DNA from: Chrysomallon squamiferum
Lineage: Eukaryota; Mollusca; Gastropoda; Neomphalida; Peltospiridae
Direction of reading: 5' to 3'
Length of the DNA: 64,000 nt
NCBI GenBank assembly: GCA_012295275.1
Contig: CM022670.1
Span: forward strand, 11,917,083-11,981,082
Part shown: positions 1 through 11,915 of the stretch, in pieces
Numbering within the stretch: the first letter of the stretch is position 1
Layout: every line of letters starts with the position of its first letter
The notes under the pieces: model-generated
Told to the model about the DNA's origin: nothing
Seen by the model: only the letters and a program-made list of their open reading frames with translations
Database searches by the model: none
Program-made: the position numbers and the translations under genes

Positions 1-234
1 GCGCCAATGAAAGCGAGATCGAATCCTACGTGATCGGCGCCTGGGGCAAGGTAACTGCCGACGTCAGACTTCGACAACTGCTGGAGCGCAATCGCCGACG
101 GCGAATATCAGCAGGCAAAAAATTCCGGAGTTTGAAATTATGCGGACGGAAAGGACGACGGAAGAACGGTCACCGATGTCGGAGACTGAAGAAAAAACAT
201 AAAAGACAAAAGAAAAAACTACACGAAAAACTAT
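1..234 (+). CDS. 3' terminal coding exon of an unidentified gene (partial)
   Basis: Bases 1 to about 210 are much richer in G/C than the sequence that follows, which is typical of an exon ending in A/T-rich 3' UTR. I do not recognise the product. Two frames are open. The frame starting at base 3 reads ANESEIESYVIGAWGK and then becomes extremely basic (Arg/Lys-rich) until TAA at 232-234. The frame at base 2 is open from 11 to a TAA at 197-199 and gives a Ser/Thr/Glu-rich tail ending MSETEEKT, which looks more like a natural protein end. A splice-donor-like AAG|GTAACT at 47-55 leaves a third possibility, that the exon ends at base 49. The upstream part of the gene is outside the window. Confidence 0.35.
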
Positions 235-857
235 AATTAATTATAGGGCCTAAAATATTAAATTTTAAAATATTTTTTTTTTTTTGTATGAATTAAATTC
301 TTTGTCACACATTTTTAAGGAGAGCTGTTGTTCTCGTGGCACTGTGCTCGCCTGAAATTAGCAAAATGAGATTTAAGTAAATAAAAAATTTTTTTTTTTT
401 TTTTTTTTTTTTAATAAAAATTCATCTACCCAAACAAAAATATATCATCTTTAAAAAATATGCTTGATATTTTGAAATACTTATGTTACTCTGGCATTAT
501 TTACGTAATTATATCTAGGTTTTAATAAATATGTATTATGTAATAATAGTTATAAATGTATATTGTGATAATGGCTGTTTTATTGTATCTGTGAATACCA
601 TTTGATATTACATAGCTGATCAAAGAATTTTTTTTTTTTTTTTTGTTTATTATTCATTTTTCATAGCACATCTCTAATTTATAATTCCCGCCATTTCTTA
701 ATAATATTATTTTTATATTTTTTATAAAAAATCCTGTAAAGTCTGAGCTATAGGGGAAAGGGGGTGGAACTCCATTAAAAACCTTAAATAAAAAAATAAC
801 GTTGAATATTAATGGAACTCTGATCCACTAAAGATCATCTACAACTTTTCTTCTCCT

Positions 858-918
858 TTTAATTTTATTTAATTTAATTTAATTTAATTTATTTTATTTT
901 ATTTTAATTTATTTTATT

Positions 919-949
<31 letters not shown>

Positions 950-1022
950 TATTTTTTATTTTATTTTTTTTTTTTTATTTTTTTTTAATAATTAAATTAA
1001 TTAATTTATTTTTTTATTTATT
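858..1022. repeat. (TTTTA)n / (ATTT)n low-complexity tract
   Basis: Tandem pentamers (AATTT, TTTTA) pass into tetramers and poly-T over about 165 bases. It is a simple repeat without coding content. Confidence 0.9.
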
Positions 1023-1972
1023 TAGATATTGGTTTGGGTTTTTTTTTCTTTTAAATATCTGTTTATTGATCCGCTGCTGGAATATTTTATAGTTTATAAT
1101 TTCTATATTTTATTTAGACTGTGGTTTTGTCATAAAATAATAATAATACTAAAGTTTCATCGTATGAAACAGTCCTTATTAACAATTTTATTTTTTTTAA
1201 AAACACCTTTTTAAAGCTATTTTATTCACGTTGTATAATATCAGAATACTTGATTATACGAGAGCGTATTATGACACCTAAATATATTATATAATTTACC
1301 GATATACGAATTATACGTAATATATACGGTAATATATTAAGACATGCAGATAAGATATATTTTATAACACCTTAAATGTTATAGCAATATAGCAATATAC
1401 TCATAAATAGGTAATACAACAATTAGATATCAGATTATAGATTAAATTATTATGAATAATATATATAATATCTATATATATATATACAAGTATATATTAA
1501 AACATTTAAATTTTTATTATGTACATTTTACTACTATTATTATTATTATTTTATTAGTAGTAAACGACTATATATTTTAAAATAAACATGTGTTCTAAAA
1601 ATACTATGAACTGGTTTGAAATACTCCTCTGTTTTTCTGATTTCGTTATTAGTAAGAAACACTTGCGTGAAACTGTCAATTTTGTTTTCAGCTTTTTTAC
1701 ACTCCTGTGTCTGTAAGGGTTGTATTAAACATTACATGTGTTTTTCTTAATGTTTTAATTAAACACGTCATTTCTGTAGAATCCTTTCTTCTTTTTATCT
1801 TTTAAAATTAATTAATTAATAAGTTGAAAACACGATAATCATAATCAAAACAACAGCATAGTCTATAAATATTTTATTTCACTGATTTTGTCTTTCATCT
1901 TGTACATTAAAATCAGATTATATTGTTACCAATATTTCAACACAATACCACCAATATTCATCACCACGAGAA

Positions 1973-2034
1973 ACTTAAATATTCATTAGCATGGAAACAT
2001 AAATATTCATTAGCATGGAAACATAAATATTCAT
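1973..2034. repeat. Short tandem repeat, 24 bp unit, about 2.5 copies
   Basis: The unit AAATATTCATTAGCATGGAA plus ACAT occurs twice in perfect tandem, with a third partial copy at 2023-2034. A related stretch (AATATTCATCACCACGAGAA) lies just upstream at 1950-1970. Confidence 0.85.
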
Positions 2035-2155
2035 CATTATTAATACATATTGTTAATACAAACATTTTAAAGAAATATGAAAATAAAAATCAGTAATGAC
2101 TTTTCTAAACATAAATTCTATTGGTTCTAACGAGCGTTTTTTCTGTTCATGGTTA

Positions 2156-2510
2156 TTAATTGTCCACTCTGATTGGATACATTTTTCTCATCATTGACAT
2201 GTTGGGCGGGTCTACTGTCGTTAAGACGAGAAATGCAAATCCCTCCTTCAGATCGTCCGAGAACATGTAGTCTTTATATTCGTCTCCGTCACCGTCTTTT
2301 ACCAGAGACATGTATCTGTAATGATAATGATAATGATAATAGTAATAAAGATAATATAACAACAACAACAACAACAACAATAATAATAATAATAATAACA
2401 AAAGCTTTAACGACTGAGATTATAATAATAACAGTAATCATGATGGTGACAATAATGTCGATGATAACCACCATCAGCATCAGCATCACCTCAACAACAG
2501 CAGTAGTGGT

Positions 2511-2548
<38 letters not shown>

Positions 2549-3605
2549 CTTCAGCAATTCAAAAATAATAATACCAGCTCTAGTAACAGTTGTAATAACT
2601 GTAGTAACAGTAATAGTAATAGCGGCAATAATAATAATAACACAAGAAGTGCTGGTAATCATAGAACTACTATTAGTGGTAGTAATATTAAAATTAGTTG
2701 TAGTAATAACAGAAATAGTAATAGTAGCAGTAGTAATAGTACCAACAGCAACAGCAGTTCTAGCAGTGTTAAAGTAGTAATAGGTCGATACACCGATGTT
2801 TCTCCGTATTTCCAAATAAAAAGACAAACAAACATAAGACCGAATAACAGTCAGTCGGACAGACACGTGACTTATTAACATTTTTTACTTACGCTTCATT
2901 CTCCATAATACTTCTATTCAGCACTTTTTCTGCCAGGCCTTTCTCCATTTCTTCAAGACTTTTGGTCATGATTTCAAACCCGTCAAAATCGGCCATATCG
3001 ACAACGAGTATTTTGCCGTACCTAAATATAACCAGAAAATATCTGTAATCTGTAACACAGCGAAACGTCTACAGGCAAACCAACATATTTAGTGCCGTAT
3101 ACATTAATCTTAGAATTACAGTTGATAAAAATATTTTTAAAATTTATAGCGGCGCTCCTAGTTTTCAGTGCCGTTGGCATTTTCCTGATTTAAATGCATA
3201 CCAGAATAATCATTTAGATAAAAAAAAAAAAAAATTAAATTAAAATAATAAAAAAATAATATATATATATATTTGTGCTTCAGTACGGGTTTGCTAAGTA
3301 TAAGTTATGTATCCCATCCCGAAGCGGTCTGCTTATATCAAAGATCGGCAAAGTGGGACTAACTAAGGGGATGATAAACGTCCAGGAGTCAAAAGAGAAT
3401 CAGTAAACATCAGGGTCGATTATGTTAGTGATTGCAGCGGAATAAGAAACTTGTGATTAATAAAGAATTACCTTTCTTTTCATTTTTAGTTTTTTCTTTT
3501 TTTTTATCTTTCCTTCTTTTTCTTGCTTTTTATTTTCTTTTCTCTTTTTATTTTTTTATCTTATTTTAAATTATCAAAATTCATCTATCTATAAACAGAT
3601 AATAT

Positions 3606-3636
<31 letters not shown>

Positions 3637-5224
3637 TATATTTATTTATTTATTATACCTGTTTGGGGGCCGATGAGGGAACTGGTCGATGGTGCTGAAC
3701 GTTTGCCGACCCCTGTTTTAAATCGACGTGGCTAATTTCATCTGCTTTATTACACTAAATGAATTAAGAGCTTTAAGATAACCAGTTTGGAGCTCAAATT
3801 AAAAAAAAATTGCTAATTGCGTATTATTAATTACTAACCTTATAGCTCCTATTAATGCTTTGCGTAAAGTTTCAGGCTCCATGTCTTTCTGCGACATCGC
3901 TTGCATGTAGTTAGAGTTCGTGTAGCGTAGAAACGTGGCCGCGTTTTCAGTTTTGTCGATCACAAGTGGCCATCTGAAGGTGAAAATACGTGTTAAATAA
4001 AATAATGTATAATTCTGTTCAAATGTTTATGTGACTATACTTAGGTACGAATAATACGTATGTCATAAACACTCACAAACACGCACGTACATATATATAT
4101 ATAAATATATGTGTATGTACATATATATATATATACACACACACACATACACGTATATATACATTCATACAGAATTACATTCAAACTAGCATTCGTATAT
4201 ATTAGATACATATTTATATTTAAAAATATTTGTTCATATATATGTGTGTGCGTGTGTGTCTATATAAAAATATACACACACACACGCATATATGTAAAAT
4301 ATATTTCCACATGTATATACATTCATACAGACTTATAAACATACGTACACATAGATACATATTTACATTAAAAAAATTATTTTTACGTGTGTATTTTTTT
4401 ACACACACACACACACACAAAATAACAAGGACAGACAGAGAGTCAGACTGATAATAAAAACATGTTTACAAACTCTATACATGTTTAATACAATATATTT
4501 TGTGTTACTTACTTCTTGGCTGCCTTCATTTTGCCATCGGGATCTTTAATGGCGGAAGCAAGTTGTTTGATTTTGATTTCTGTCACTTCTGGTTCTTTCT
4601 CAACTACTGCAGGTGCAGCGGCTCCTGCTGTTATAATGAATTAGATGATTAACATATATTATTTGTCTGTTTATTTAATTATTTATTTATTTATAATCAG
4701 TGTTGTGTTTGTGTATATATATATTTTTCGTTTTACTTCTTGATGCCTACGTATTGATATGTTCAGACATGACGAATATGGCTTAATTGTGGTAAAGTAA
4801 TGACACAAAATTTTCTTTTTTGTCGTTTTTTAAATTTTATTTTCCCAATCTTATATCAATTCACATACTACAAAATTCTCTGCCGATTCTATATAATGTA
4901 ATAAAGCGTTATATGTTTCATTTACAAATCTGCCGACTAACCTCCACTAAAAACAACAACAACAACAGGAGAAGGAAGAAAAAAGAAGTAGTAGAAGAAG
5001 AACATTATGATTATAATTATAAACCCTGCTCTCAAGAGGAAAGGATACTCAACAATTCTTAATTATTATTATATTATAGCCTTTACTAGCTCTAAGACTG
5101 TAACTCGATTCTGAAGAAAATTGCCATGATTTGTAATGAATATTTAATATTTTATTACATTACGTAGAATGGCAAGTTCAATATTTGAGAATTTTGTAAT
5201 ATGTAAAGTATTATAAAATTGTGA

Positions 5225-5270
<46 letters not shown>

Positions 5271-5942
5271 TAATTAATTAATTAATTAATCAATTAATCT
5301 GTCTTTTAAAATATTAAACTAGGTAATAATCTCCCCTTGATTATTTATCGATGTCGCTATTAATATTATTATATTGCTGTTGCGGAAGCGAAATGCTACA
5401 TTTAGAGTTCGTACATGCGCGGACATGTTTGTGTATTTCAATACGTGCACAAAGAGCGTGGACAAAGCTTACCAGTGTGACACGCTATGTTATAATACTT
5501 CACAACTGTTTCGTTTCGCCTTGACAGATTATACGACTGGCAAATTCGCAACGAACCAGTTAACAGATTAAATATAGACACGTTCCTTACGAAAAAACGC
5601 CTCAGACTGTTTTCGTGAGATGCCAAGTGGCTGAAGAAATTTAATTCAGACAAAGTAGTAAATACAGACGGACATCTGATTTATTTAAGGAAATACAGTC
5701 ACAATAACAAAACTATTACTAGTACTTCTACTACTACTACCACTACTACTACTACTAATAATAATAAGAATAAGAATAAATAATAATAATAAGAAGAAGA
5801 AATCAAAATTATATATAATTATGTTACCGTCTGCTTTTGCTTTTGCTGCTGGAGTGGTGGTTTTGCCTTTCGCGGCTGGTTTCGCAGCAGCTTTGGCGGC
5901 TGGTTTCGCCGCGGCTTTGGCTACTGGTTTCTTCGGTGGCAT
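2156..5942 (-). CDS. Small protein with H1-like basic tail and dynein AAA5/IQANK1-like domain
   Basis: Five exons on the minus strand: 5942-5828, 4627-4513, 3973-3839, 3021-2893 and 2315-2156. All have GT-AG borders and compatible phases, giving 654 coding bases (217 aa plus TAA). Residues 1-48 are a Lys/Ala/Pro tail (MPPKKPVAKAAAKPAAK) like a histone H1 tail. From about residue 76 the protein has WPLVID, then ATFLRYTNSNY, RKALIGAIRYGKILVVDM (about 115-132), a run ending EKVLNRSIMENEAY, and FLVLTT near the end. This order (WPL-ID, then I-YGK-L, then a late F-TT strand) resembles the AAA5 region of dynein heavy chains and the C-terminal part of IQANK1, as I remember those families. No Walker A, IQ motif or ankyrin repeat was found, so only the C-terminal module is present. 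The start at 5942 is the first ATG and has A at -3. Function is unknown; the domain assignment is from memory. Confidence 0.75.
2322..2552. repeat. (CAA)n/(TAA)n microsatellite cluster
   Basis: Imperfect ATG/ATA/ACA triplets followed by near-perfect CAA and TAA runs (about 2359-2400 and 2512-2550) lie in intron 4 of the minus-strand gene. Long open frames of Leu, Thr or Ile here are artefacts of the triplet repeat. Confidence 0.9.
3342..3716. mobile_element. Possible non-autonomous hAT-like element
   Basis: The right end at 3698-3716 reads GAACGTTTGCCGACCCCTG. Its complement begins CAGGGGTCGGCAAACG, which matches the terminal inverted repeat style of many animal hAT elements. At the left, AAAGATCGGCAAAGTGGG (3347-3364) is a weaker counterpart. 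The inside holds no transposase, only a (TTTA)n tract at 3598-3654. I did not find a convincing 8 bp target duplication, so the borders are tentative. It lies in intron 3 of the minus-strand gene. Confidence 0.35.
3598..3654. repeat. (TTTA)n microsatellite
   Basis: About fourteen tandem TTTA units, with one interruption near 3637. Confidence 0.95.
4085..4422. repeat. Mixed (TA)n / (CA)n / (TG)n cluster
   Basis: Alternating TA, CA and TG tracts with repeated CATACAGAnTTA-type spacers (about 4166 and 4323) fill part of intron 2 of the minus-strand gene. The open frames here encode dinucleotide-derived His/Thr/Tyr/Cys/Val runs and are not genes. Confidence 0.9.
5226..5292. repeat. (ATT)n followed by (AATT)n
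   Basis: About fourteen ATT units run directly into about six TAAT units, in intron 1 of the minus-strand gene. Confidence 0.95.
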
Positions 5943-6399
5943 CGTGATTGACTGTGAATCGTTCGTTGAACTGAGGTGCACCACACACAGTGAATGGGGA
6001 AGATATACCTTTTGGTTCGCTTCAGTAACCGTAGTCCATAGTTACCTGTAACGACACTAGCTTAGAAATCGGGTTTGATTCTCTCTGATAACAAATGAAT
6101 CACTAATTAGACAAATTTAAGGTCATTGTAGGAAAAATTAACGGCCGATTACCTTTTGTTTAATTATAATTCATAGTGAGGTACGTGCTTGTGCTTATAT
6201 TATGTGTATGTATGTTTTTATGTATGTATGTATGTTTGTTTGTTTGTATGATTGTGTGTTGTTGTTGTGTGTGTCTGTCTGTGTGTGTAAGCTCACGTAT
6301 ATATATGTTGTGTGTATGGCGTGCATAATGTTTTTTTCTTTTGTGGTAATACATTTATATACACTAAATGTTTACGTTCTTCCACGTATTATATACACG

Positions 6400-6402
<3 letters not shown>

Positions 6403-6466
<64 letters not shown>
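6403..6466. repeat. (TA)n(CA)n compound microsatellite
   Basis: About twelve TA units followed by about twenty CA units. Confidence 0.95.
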
Positions 6467-6469
<3 letters not shown>

Positions 6470-8242
6470 TTAAATAATTAATTTTTAATGTATATATTTT
6501 TGTGTTCATAGAAACAGATTTAAAAAAAAATTAAATTATTATTTAGAATGTTAGAATATTTTATATTTGTCTTATACATTTTTTTTCTTCCGGAAATGAT
6601 TAATTATCTATTTTCTCAATAGTTTTACTTGCCGTGAGATAAAAACATATATATCTGAAAATTGTTTTATCCGAAAACTGCAAGTCATAGGAACGTGAAA
6701 TGTTGTAACAGGAAGAAGTATAAGTCTGACGTCACTATAATATTTATAGCTGATGACATAATACGCAATGTCTCTTTTCGTTCAAAAACAAACAAATAAA
6801 CTATAACAAAAACAACAATAACAACAATAACAATAAATAATAACAACAGCAACATAACAATAAAAATGATAATAAAAGAAAATAAATAAACTTTAAAAAC
6901 ATTATTTGTATTTTTCGTTTTACTTCTTCCGTTCATTCATTTGTATTAAAATATTTTTTTTTCAATAAAATCCAAATTTTTCATCTGCCACAAAGTTAAA
7001 TATTTCGATGTGCTTTATTAAATCTTGTTCTGCTTTACTGATAACGAATTGACACTAAATACCGTCATACCTGAATAGATTTTTATTAATGAACCTTCAG
7101 TACAGCAGACGAAACGGTCGTTTCTGAAAATCTTATCTTCTGTTCTTGTACTTTTATGGTTTGATCTTTCAGCGTTCTTGCCAAGCTTTTTTTGTTACAG
7201 AGTTGAATTATTTGTTTAAAAACTGTGTAAGACAGTACTGTGTCTCGCTGGGTCTAAATTCGACGTTGTTTCTAACAATATTCACCGTACAGGACGATCA
7301 ACCTTTAAGGAATATTTTACGCTTTACTCTTGAACTCAGTCTAGATATTTCATTTGTATGGAATGATTAATGTTTTTAGCTCTACAGCTTTAAAGTCCAT
7401 ATTATAGAAAACAAACCATATCAAATTGTTAAAATACTTTTATTTTTTATTAGTTATCGAAAGGAGATGAATATTTCACAAAAAAATTTGACTAATTTTG
7501 AATGAAACGATATATTATTCTTTCAATGGTAACCTTTGAAACGTTTGAATAATGTATTATATAAAATTTTCTTATTAATTTTTGTTTCCACATACACCAC
7601 CGCCGTTGGAAGTAGTATCTTGTTTGAGACAATGTGCTCGCCTATCACTTAATATTCTATTTTTAAAAGCTCTTACGTTAAAAAAAGAGCAGTAAGCATA
7701 AACAGTAATTAAAAACAGACTTGATGTTAGGAAATTCACTAAATGTAATTGTTTTAGCTCTAGCGTTGTTATTAAGCGTTTCGGGTCATTGGCAGAAAAA
7801 CAACCCCAAAAACTACTAATAAAACAATAAATAAAAAGTTATGAATATAAATTTTAAAATAAATAAATGAATGTATTAAATATTTACTTCTACAGAGAAA
7901 AAATAAATCATAAACAATATATACAATTTATTTTTAGTTCTTCGTACGTACATATATATTTTTAGAAACATTTAGAACTGCTTGAATGGATCTGTATCTA
8001 ACTATTCCTTTCAGTTTATAATAATTATCTGCTTGGTACATTTTTTCTGCTGCTGTTGATTCTGACTCAGTTGGCTGTTTTTAGCTCACAGTTGTAACCA
8101 GGATGTCATGTGCGAACTTTTAAAAGAGAATTGGAGCGTTCATTTCTTTGTTAATAGCCTGTATACTGGTCAAACTTGTTTTACGCTATTACAGTTTGTA
8201 GCGATTTAAGAAAAAAAAATATGAGCGCACTTGTTTTGCTTC

Positions 8243-8243
8243 A

Positions 8244-8278
<35 letters not shown>

Positions 8279-8346
8279 CGATAGAGTAAACGGACGGAGA
8301 AAGGAGGGAAGGAGATAGATTAGAAACAGAGGGAAGGGAGAGATAT
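8243..8346. repeat. (TG)n(GA)n and purine-rich strand
   Basis: TG units switch to GA units at about 8260, followed by about 65 bases that are almost all purine on the + strand. Confidence 0.85.
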
Positions 8347-9032
8347 TTACAATAGCTACATGTTATTGTTATTGTTATTATTAGTTTTGTTGTTGTTATT
8401 GTTTTCATAATAATGGAATAACGTTACTTCTAAAATGCAAAAATGTATCACTATTTGAAATCCTTACGTCAACAATTATAATAATACATGCAGTAGCATA
8501 ATAACATTAACAGTTTTGAAGAACAAACTATACTTTGTCAAATAACTATCTCTTAATATCACCGTAATAGTATACATAATTTGTATATGAATCCGTTAAC
8601 AAATTTCGCGCAGTATATTACGTCGTGTTTATATCATTTTAATTTTCACTTGGCTGTGACTATTAGTATTAACAAAAATACCGGTTGGAAATGTTTAACA
8701 CGAGTCCTCAGCTTACAAAACCGCGGATCTGGTGTTTGCTGGAAGCTCGGATCACAGGAAAATAACTTTATATTATTTATTCGCTTCAGGACTTGATTAC
8801 TGCGTATGATGTATACAGTTATGCTGATTATGTGTAAGGTACTGAGAGAAGGACAATAACGTGGTGAATTAATTTATTAGCAATTTGTGTTAACAATGCT
8901 GAAGAACAGTAATTATGAATATCAGCATAAAGTGTTTTAAACAGGTTGACCTACATCGAGAGATGAGTGAAAACGAAGCGAGACAGGAATTAATTTGCTA
9001 TATAATATAGGAACTGGTTAAAGTCCAACTTG

Positions 9033-9066
<34 letters not shown>

Positions 9067-9522
9067 GTATAATTGTTGTTAGAACCCAGTTTTATTCATC
9101 ATGTATGTATATATGTAGTTATATAAGTATATACGTGTGTGTGTGGTTCTGTGTAAATATAATTTTGTATGTGCAAAATATATATGTGTGTGTATCTATT
9201 TATACAAATATGTTTGAATTTATTTATGTGTGTATAAAATATATGTATGTGCATATGGATATTTACATGTATATGCACATAAGAAGAGCGACATAGAGAG
9301 AACGATATCTACATTAGTTGCTAGCGTAACAAACAGTTTTATTCAGTATTTAAAACTCATTGATTACTGCTTTTTATACTTAACCACACCCAGCTGCAGC
9401 CAACATTCCTGGTCTTACATAACGTAAAATTGTAGATCGTGTTTATAATCCAATGTCAGTCTCGTTTTTTTTTTTTACAATGAATAGGTACCTTTAACGT
9501 GCGCGCGTTCACTCACACCCAC

Positions 9523-9527
<5 letters not shown>

Positions 9528-9562
<35 letters not shown>
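9528..9562. repeat. (TA)n microsatellite
   Basis: About seventeen uninterrupted TA units in the 5' flank of the Toll-like receptor gene, followed by a CA-rich stretch at 9600-9630. Confidence 0.95.
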
Positions 9563-9565
<3 letters not shown>

Positions 9566-9830
9566 AACATACATTACACACAGCAAGTTTTATATATATA
9601 TACACACACACACATACATACACATATACATATGCACATACAAATAATGTTTAGATAATCAAATGGATGGAGATTAAATGGACTGAAGGACAGAAATAAT
9701 TACTTCTTTTTATTTTGTGTTTGTTCAAATCAGGTTCAGGATTTAAAGGTAACACGTTTGACTTCAGCCAACACGTGATTCCTCTGTTTAGCTACATCAA
9801 ATACACCGCCTATAATTTATTTACCTTGGG

Positions 9831-11915
9831 ATGTCCCGCGGATTCGAAATGGTGGATAAAAGATTTGCTCTAGTCTGTCTGTATTTAATTAGCGTTACGT
9901 CGCTATCTACAACGGAACATGAAAATTGTGGCGAAAGACTGTGTCTGTGTAGACATTTCAGAGCTTTGTGTGTCGGACATGGCAGGAATTTGACATACAT
10001 CCCTCGCCTCCCTGACAGCATCACACAGCTCAACTTTTCACACAACCTGCTAGAAAATGTTACTAGGCACACTTTTTTAAATTTGACTTATATAAAACTG
10101 AAGAAATTGTCCATAGCAGGCAATAATATTTCAGAAATTTCACTGAATGCCTTTGACGATTTAAATAATCTTGATTCTTTGGAACTTAGTGACAATCCAC
10201 TTTCAGCCAGTCTTCTTGAGAACCTTCTACCGAGAATCAGTCAATTTCCATTACAGGAACTGATATTAAATTCACTGGGTTTTGGGAATAAATTACTATA
10301 TATACTTGGTAATATCACGCTGCCCAAACCAACCTCGTTGCTGTTGAGAAATAACAACATTACTCAATATTTTCAAAAAACTTTGCAGAATTTTCATTTA
10401 CGGAATATAGACCTGTCATATAATCAGATTACACAAGTTTATATCTACCAATCAACGGCTATCCAAGTTATGACTCTCTCATTCAACAGAATAACACAGT
10501 TTCCACGATTCTGTACTGGTAATACAAGTTTGAACCCTTCGTTAAGCGAGCTGTACTTGGATAACAATTACCTGATGACAACAGACAGAAAACATCTTAG
10601 CTGTCTTACAGTTCTAAAACAACTGACGTTATCCAGTAACCCCATTTCGAAGATAACAACGAATGAATTTACAGACCTGCAATCACTAAAGAATCTTCAT
10701 CTACGTTCTCTAACTAAGTTAAATTCAGTAGAAGAGTACGCCTTTAACAACAGCAGACTGAGGTTGATAGATCTGAGAGACAATAAATTGATAATGAAAC
10801 ATTTCCATGAAAATGCTTTCACTGGCTGCACGGGTCTGCAGCATCTAAGTCTGGCTTACGTTACGTTCTCCTTCGTTGGAGAAGACAAAATGATAAAGCT
10901 TTTTCATCCTCTGTCGAATCTGCTGTCACTTGACATGGGAAACTGTGGTTTAAGAAATATCTCCAGAGCCATAACAAATCTGAGAAATTTGAAATTTCTG
11001 GGTTTATATAAAAATTACATATCCAGTTGGCCAGCTGGTACATTCGATAACTTGACCAATATTCAACAACTTTATTTGACAGCCAACAAAATCACTAACA
11101 TCCAAGAGAATTCATTTCCTGAAAAATTTAGAGAACATCTTGTAAAAATTAACCTAGCTCTGAACCCATTTAATTGCAACTGTAACATCCTTTGGTTTGT
11201 CAACTGGTTCAAACGAGACAGACGCAAATTTGTTCAAGCGTCATACGAGTATGTCTGTTTTTCACCTGTAGGTTACAAGAATAAGAAATTAATTGACATC
11301 ACACTCTCTGAACATTCGTGTCTCATTGGATACAAGTCGATGGAAGTTATAATGTTCTGCACGAGTCTGGTAATGCTGTTGGTGATCACTATTTCGCTGC
11401 TGTACAGGTTTCGCTGGTATATCAGATATTATGTGTATATGACACGGTACGACAAGTTGAAACAAGAACAGTTATGGAAGGACGACTTCAAATACGATGC
11501 CTTTGTGTGTTACAGTGCCAAAGACGAGGACTGGGTAGTGGATGAACTCATGGTACATCTTGAGGAGCGTCTCGGTTTCAAACTGTGTATTCATGGAAGA
11601 GACTTTCGAGCTGGCTTAATAACTGATCTCATTGTGGACAGCATAAAACAAAGTAGAAAGATCATTTTGATTTTGTCTAACGATTTTGCGCAAAGTTCTT
11701 GGTGTCAGTTTGAACTGACAGTGGCGCAGTCCCATGTTCTGGAAACAGGACAAGACAAGCTTGTTGTGGTGATGCTGAGGGACATTCCATCAAGGTTGAT
11801 GAGTAACTCTCTTCATGTTTTGTTAAAGACTAATTGCTACATTGCATGGCCTACAGACGACTGCTTCATGGACACATTCTGGCAGAGACTGGAACAGTCG
11901 TTAATTCCTCCATGA
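9831..11915 (+). CDS. Toll-like receptor, single coding exon
   Basis: Complete 694-residue type I membrane receptor. A hydrophobic signal peptide (core FALVCLYLISVTSL) ends near residue 26. A Cys-rich N-cap follows (CGERLCLCRHFRALC), then leucine-rich repeats with LxxLxLxxN motifs over about residues 60-440 and one C-terminal cysteine cap (NPFNCNCNILWFVNWF), so it is of the single-cysteine-cluster (V-type) class. The transmembrane helix is about 504-526. The TIR domain, about 553-692, has box 1 YDAFVCYS (from 555), box 2 RDFRAG (590-595) and box 3 FW (683-684). Box 2 carries Ala594 where most TLRs have proline in the BB loop. Many N-x-S/T sequons fit a glycosylated ectodomain. By family, ligand binding outside the cell would recruit TIR adaptors and activate NF-kB; the ligand cannot be inferred. 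The ATG at 9831 and a second at codon 7 both precede the signal peptide. Any 5' UTR introns are not visible. Confidence 0.95.
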   Translation: MSRGFEMVDKRFALVCLYLISVTSLSTTEHENCGERLCLCRHFRALCVGHGRNLTYIPRLPDSITQLNFSHNLLENVTRHTFLNLTYIKLKKLSIAGNNISEISLNAFDDLNNLDSLELSDNPLSASLLENLLPRISQFPLQELILNSLGFGNKLLYILGNITLPKPTSLLLRNNNITQYFQKTLQNFHLRNIDLSYNQITQVYIYQSTAIQVMTLSFNRITQFPRFCTGNTSLNPSLSELYLDNNYLMTTDRKHLSCLTVLKQLTLSSNPISKITTNEFTDLQSLKNLHLRSLTKLNSVEEYAFNNSRLRLIDLRDNKLIMKHFHENAFTGCTGLQHLSLAYVTFSFVGEDKMIKLFHPLSNLLSLDMGNCGLRNISRAITNLRNLKFLGLYKNYISSWPAGTFDNLTNIQQLYLTANKITNIQENSFPEKFREHLVKINLALNPFNCNCNILWFVNWFKRDRRKFVQASYEYVCFSPVGYKNKKLIDITLSEHSCLIGYKSMEVIMFCTSLVMLLVITISLLYRFRWYIRYYVYMTRYDKLKQEQLWKDDFKYDAFVCYSAKDEDWVVDELMVHLEERLGFKLCIHGRDFRAGLITDLIVDSIKQSRKIILILSNDFAQSSWCQFELTVAQSHVLETGQDKLVVVMLRDIPSRLMSNSLHVLLKTNCYIAWPTDDCFMDTFWQRLEQSLIPP

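Larger units (their letters stand above)
235..2155. other. A/T-rich intergenic DNA, no gene seen
   Basis: This stretch is extremely A/T-rich with poly-T runs near 275, 390 and 630 and a long (TTTTA)/(ATTT) low-complexity tract at about 855-1020. No coding-like composition or recognisable exon was seen. It probably holds the 3' UTR of the gene at the left edge and the 3' UTR of the minus-strand gene ending at 2156. Confidence 0.7.
5943..9830. other. Intergenic region upstream of the Toll-like receptor
   Basis: No exon could be supported here. It contains the 5' flank of the minus-strand gene ending at 5942, microsatellites at 6403-6466 ((TA)n then (CA)n), 8243-8280 ((TG)n then (GA)n), 9031-9062 (poly-A) and 9528-9562 ((TA)n), and the 5' flank of the Toll-like receptor. 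Short open frames at 7146-7370 and 8581-8796 have no recognisable motif. Confidence 0.7.

Noticed and set aside
2173-2881. Overlapping open frames rich in Thr, Ile, Leu on both strands
   Set aside because: They come from CAA/TAA triplet repeats in an intron. Several frames are open at once, as expected of a triplet repeat.
9828-9837. GGGATGTCCC, an NF-kB-type motif
   Set aside because: It fits GGGRNNYYCC but overlaps the TLR start codon. A single match of this length can occur by chance.
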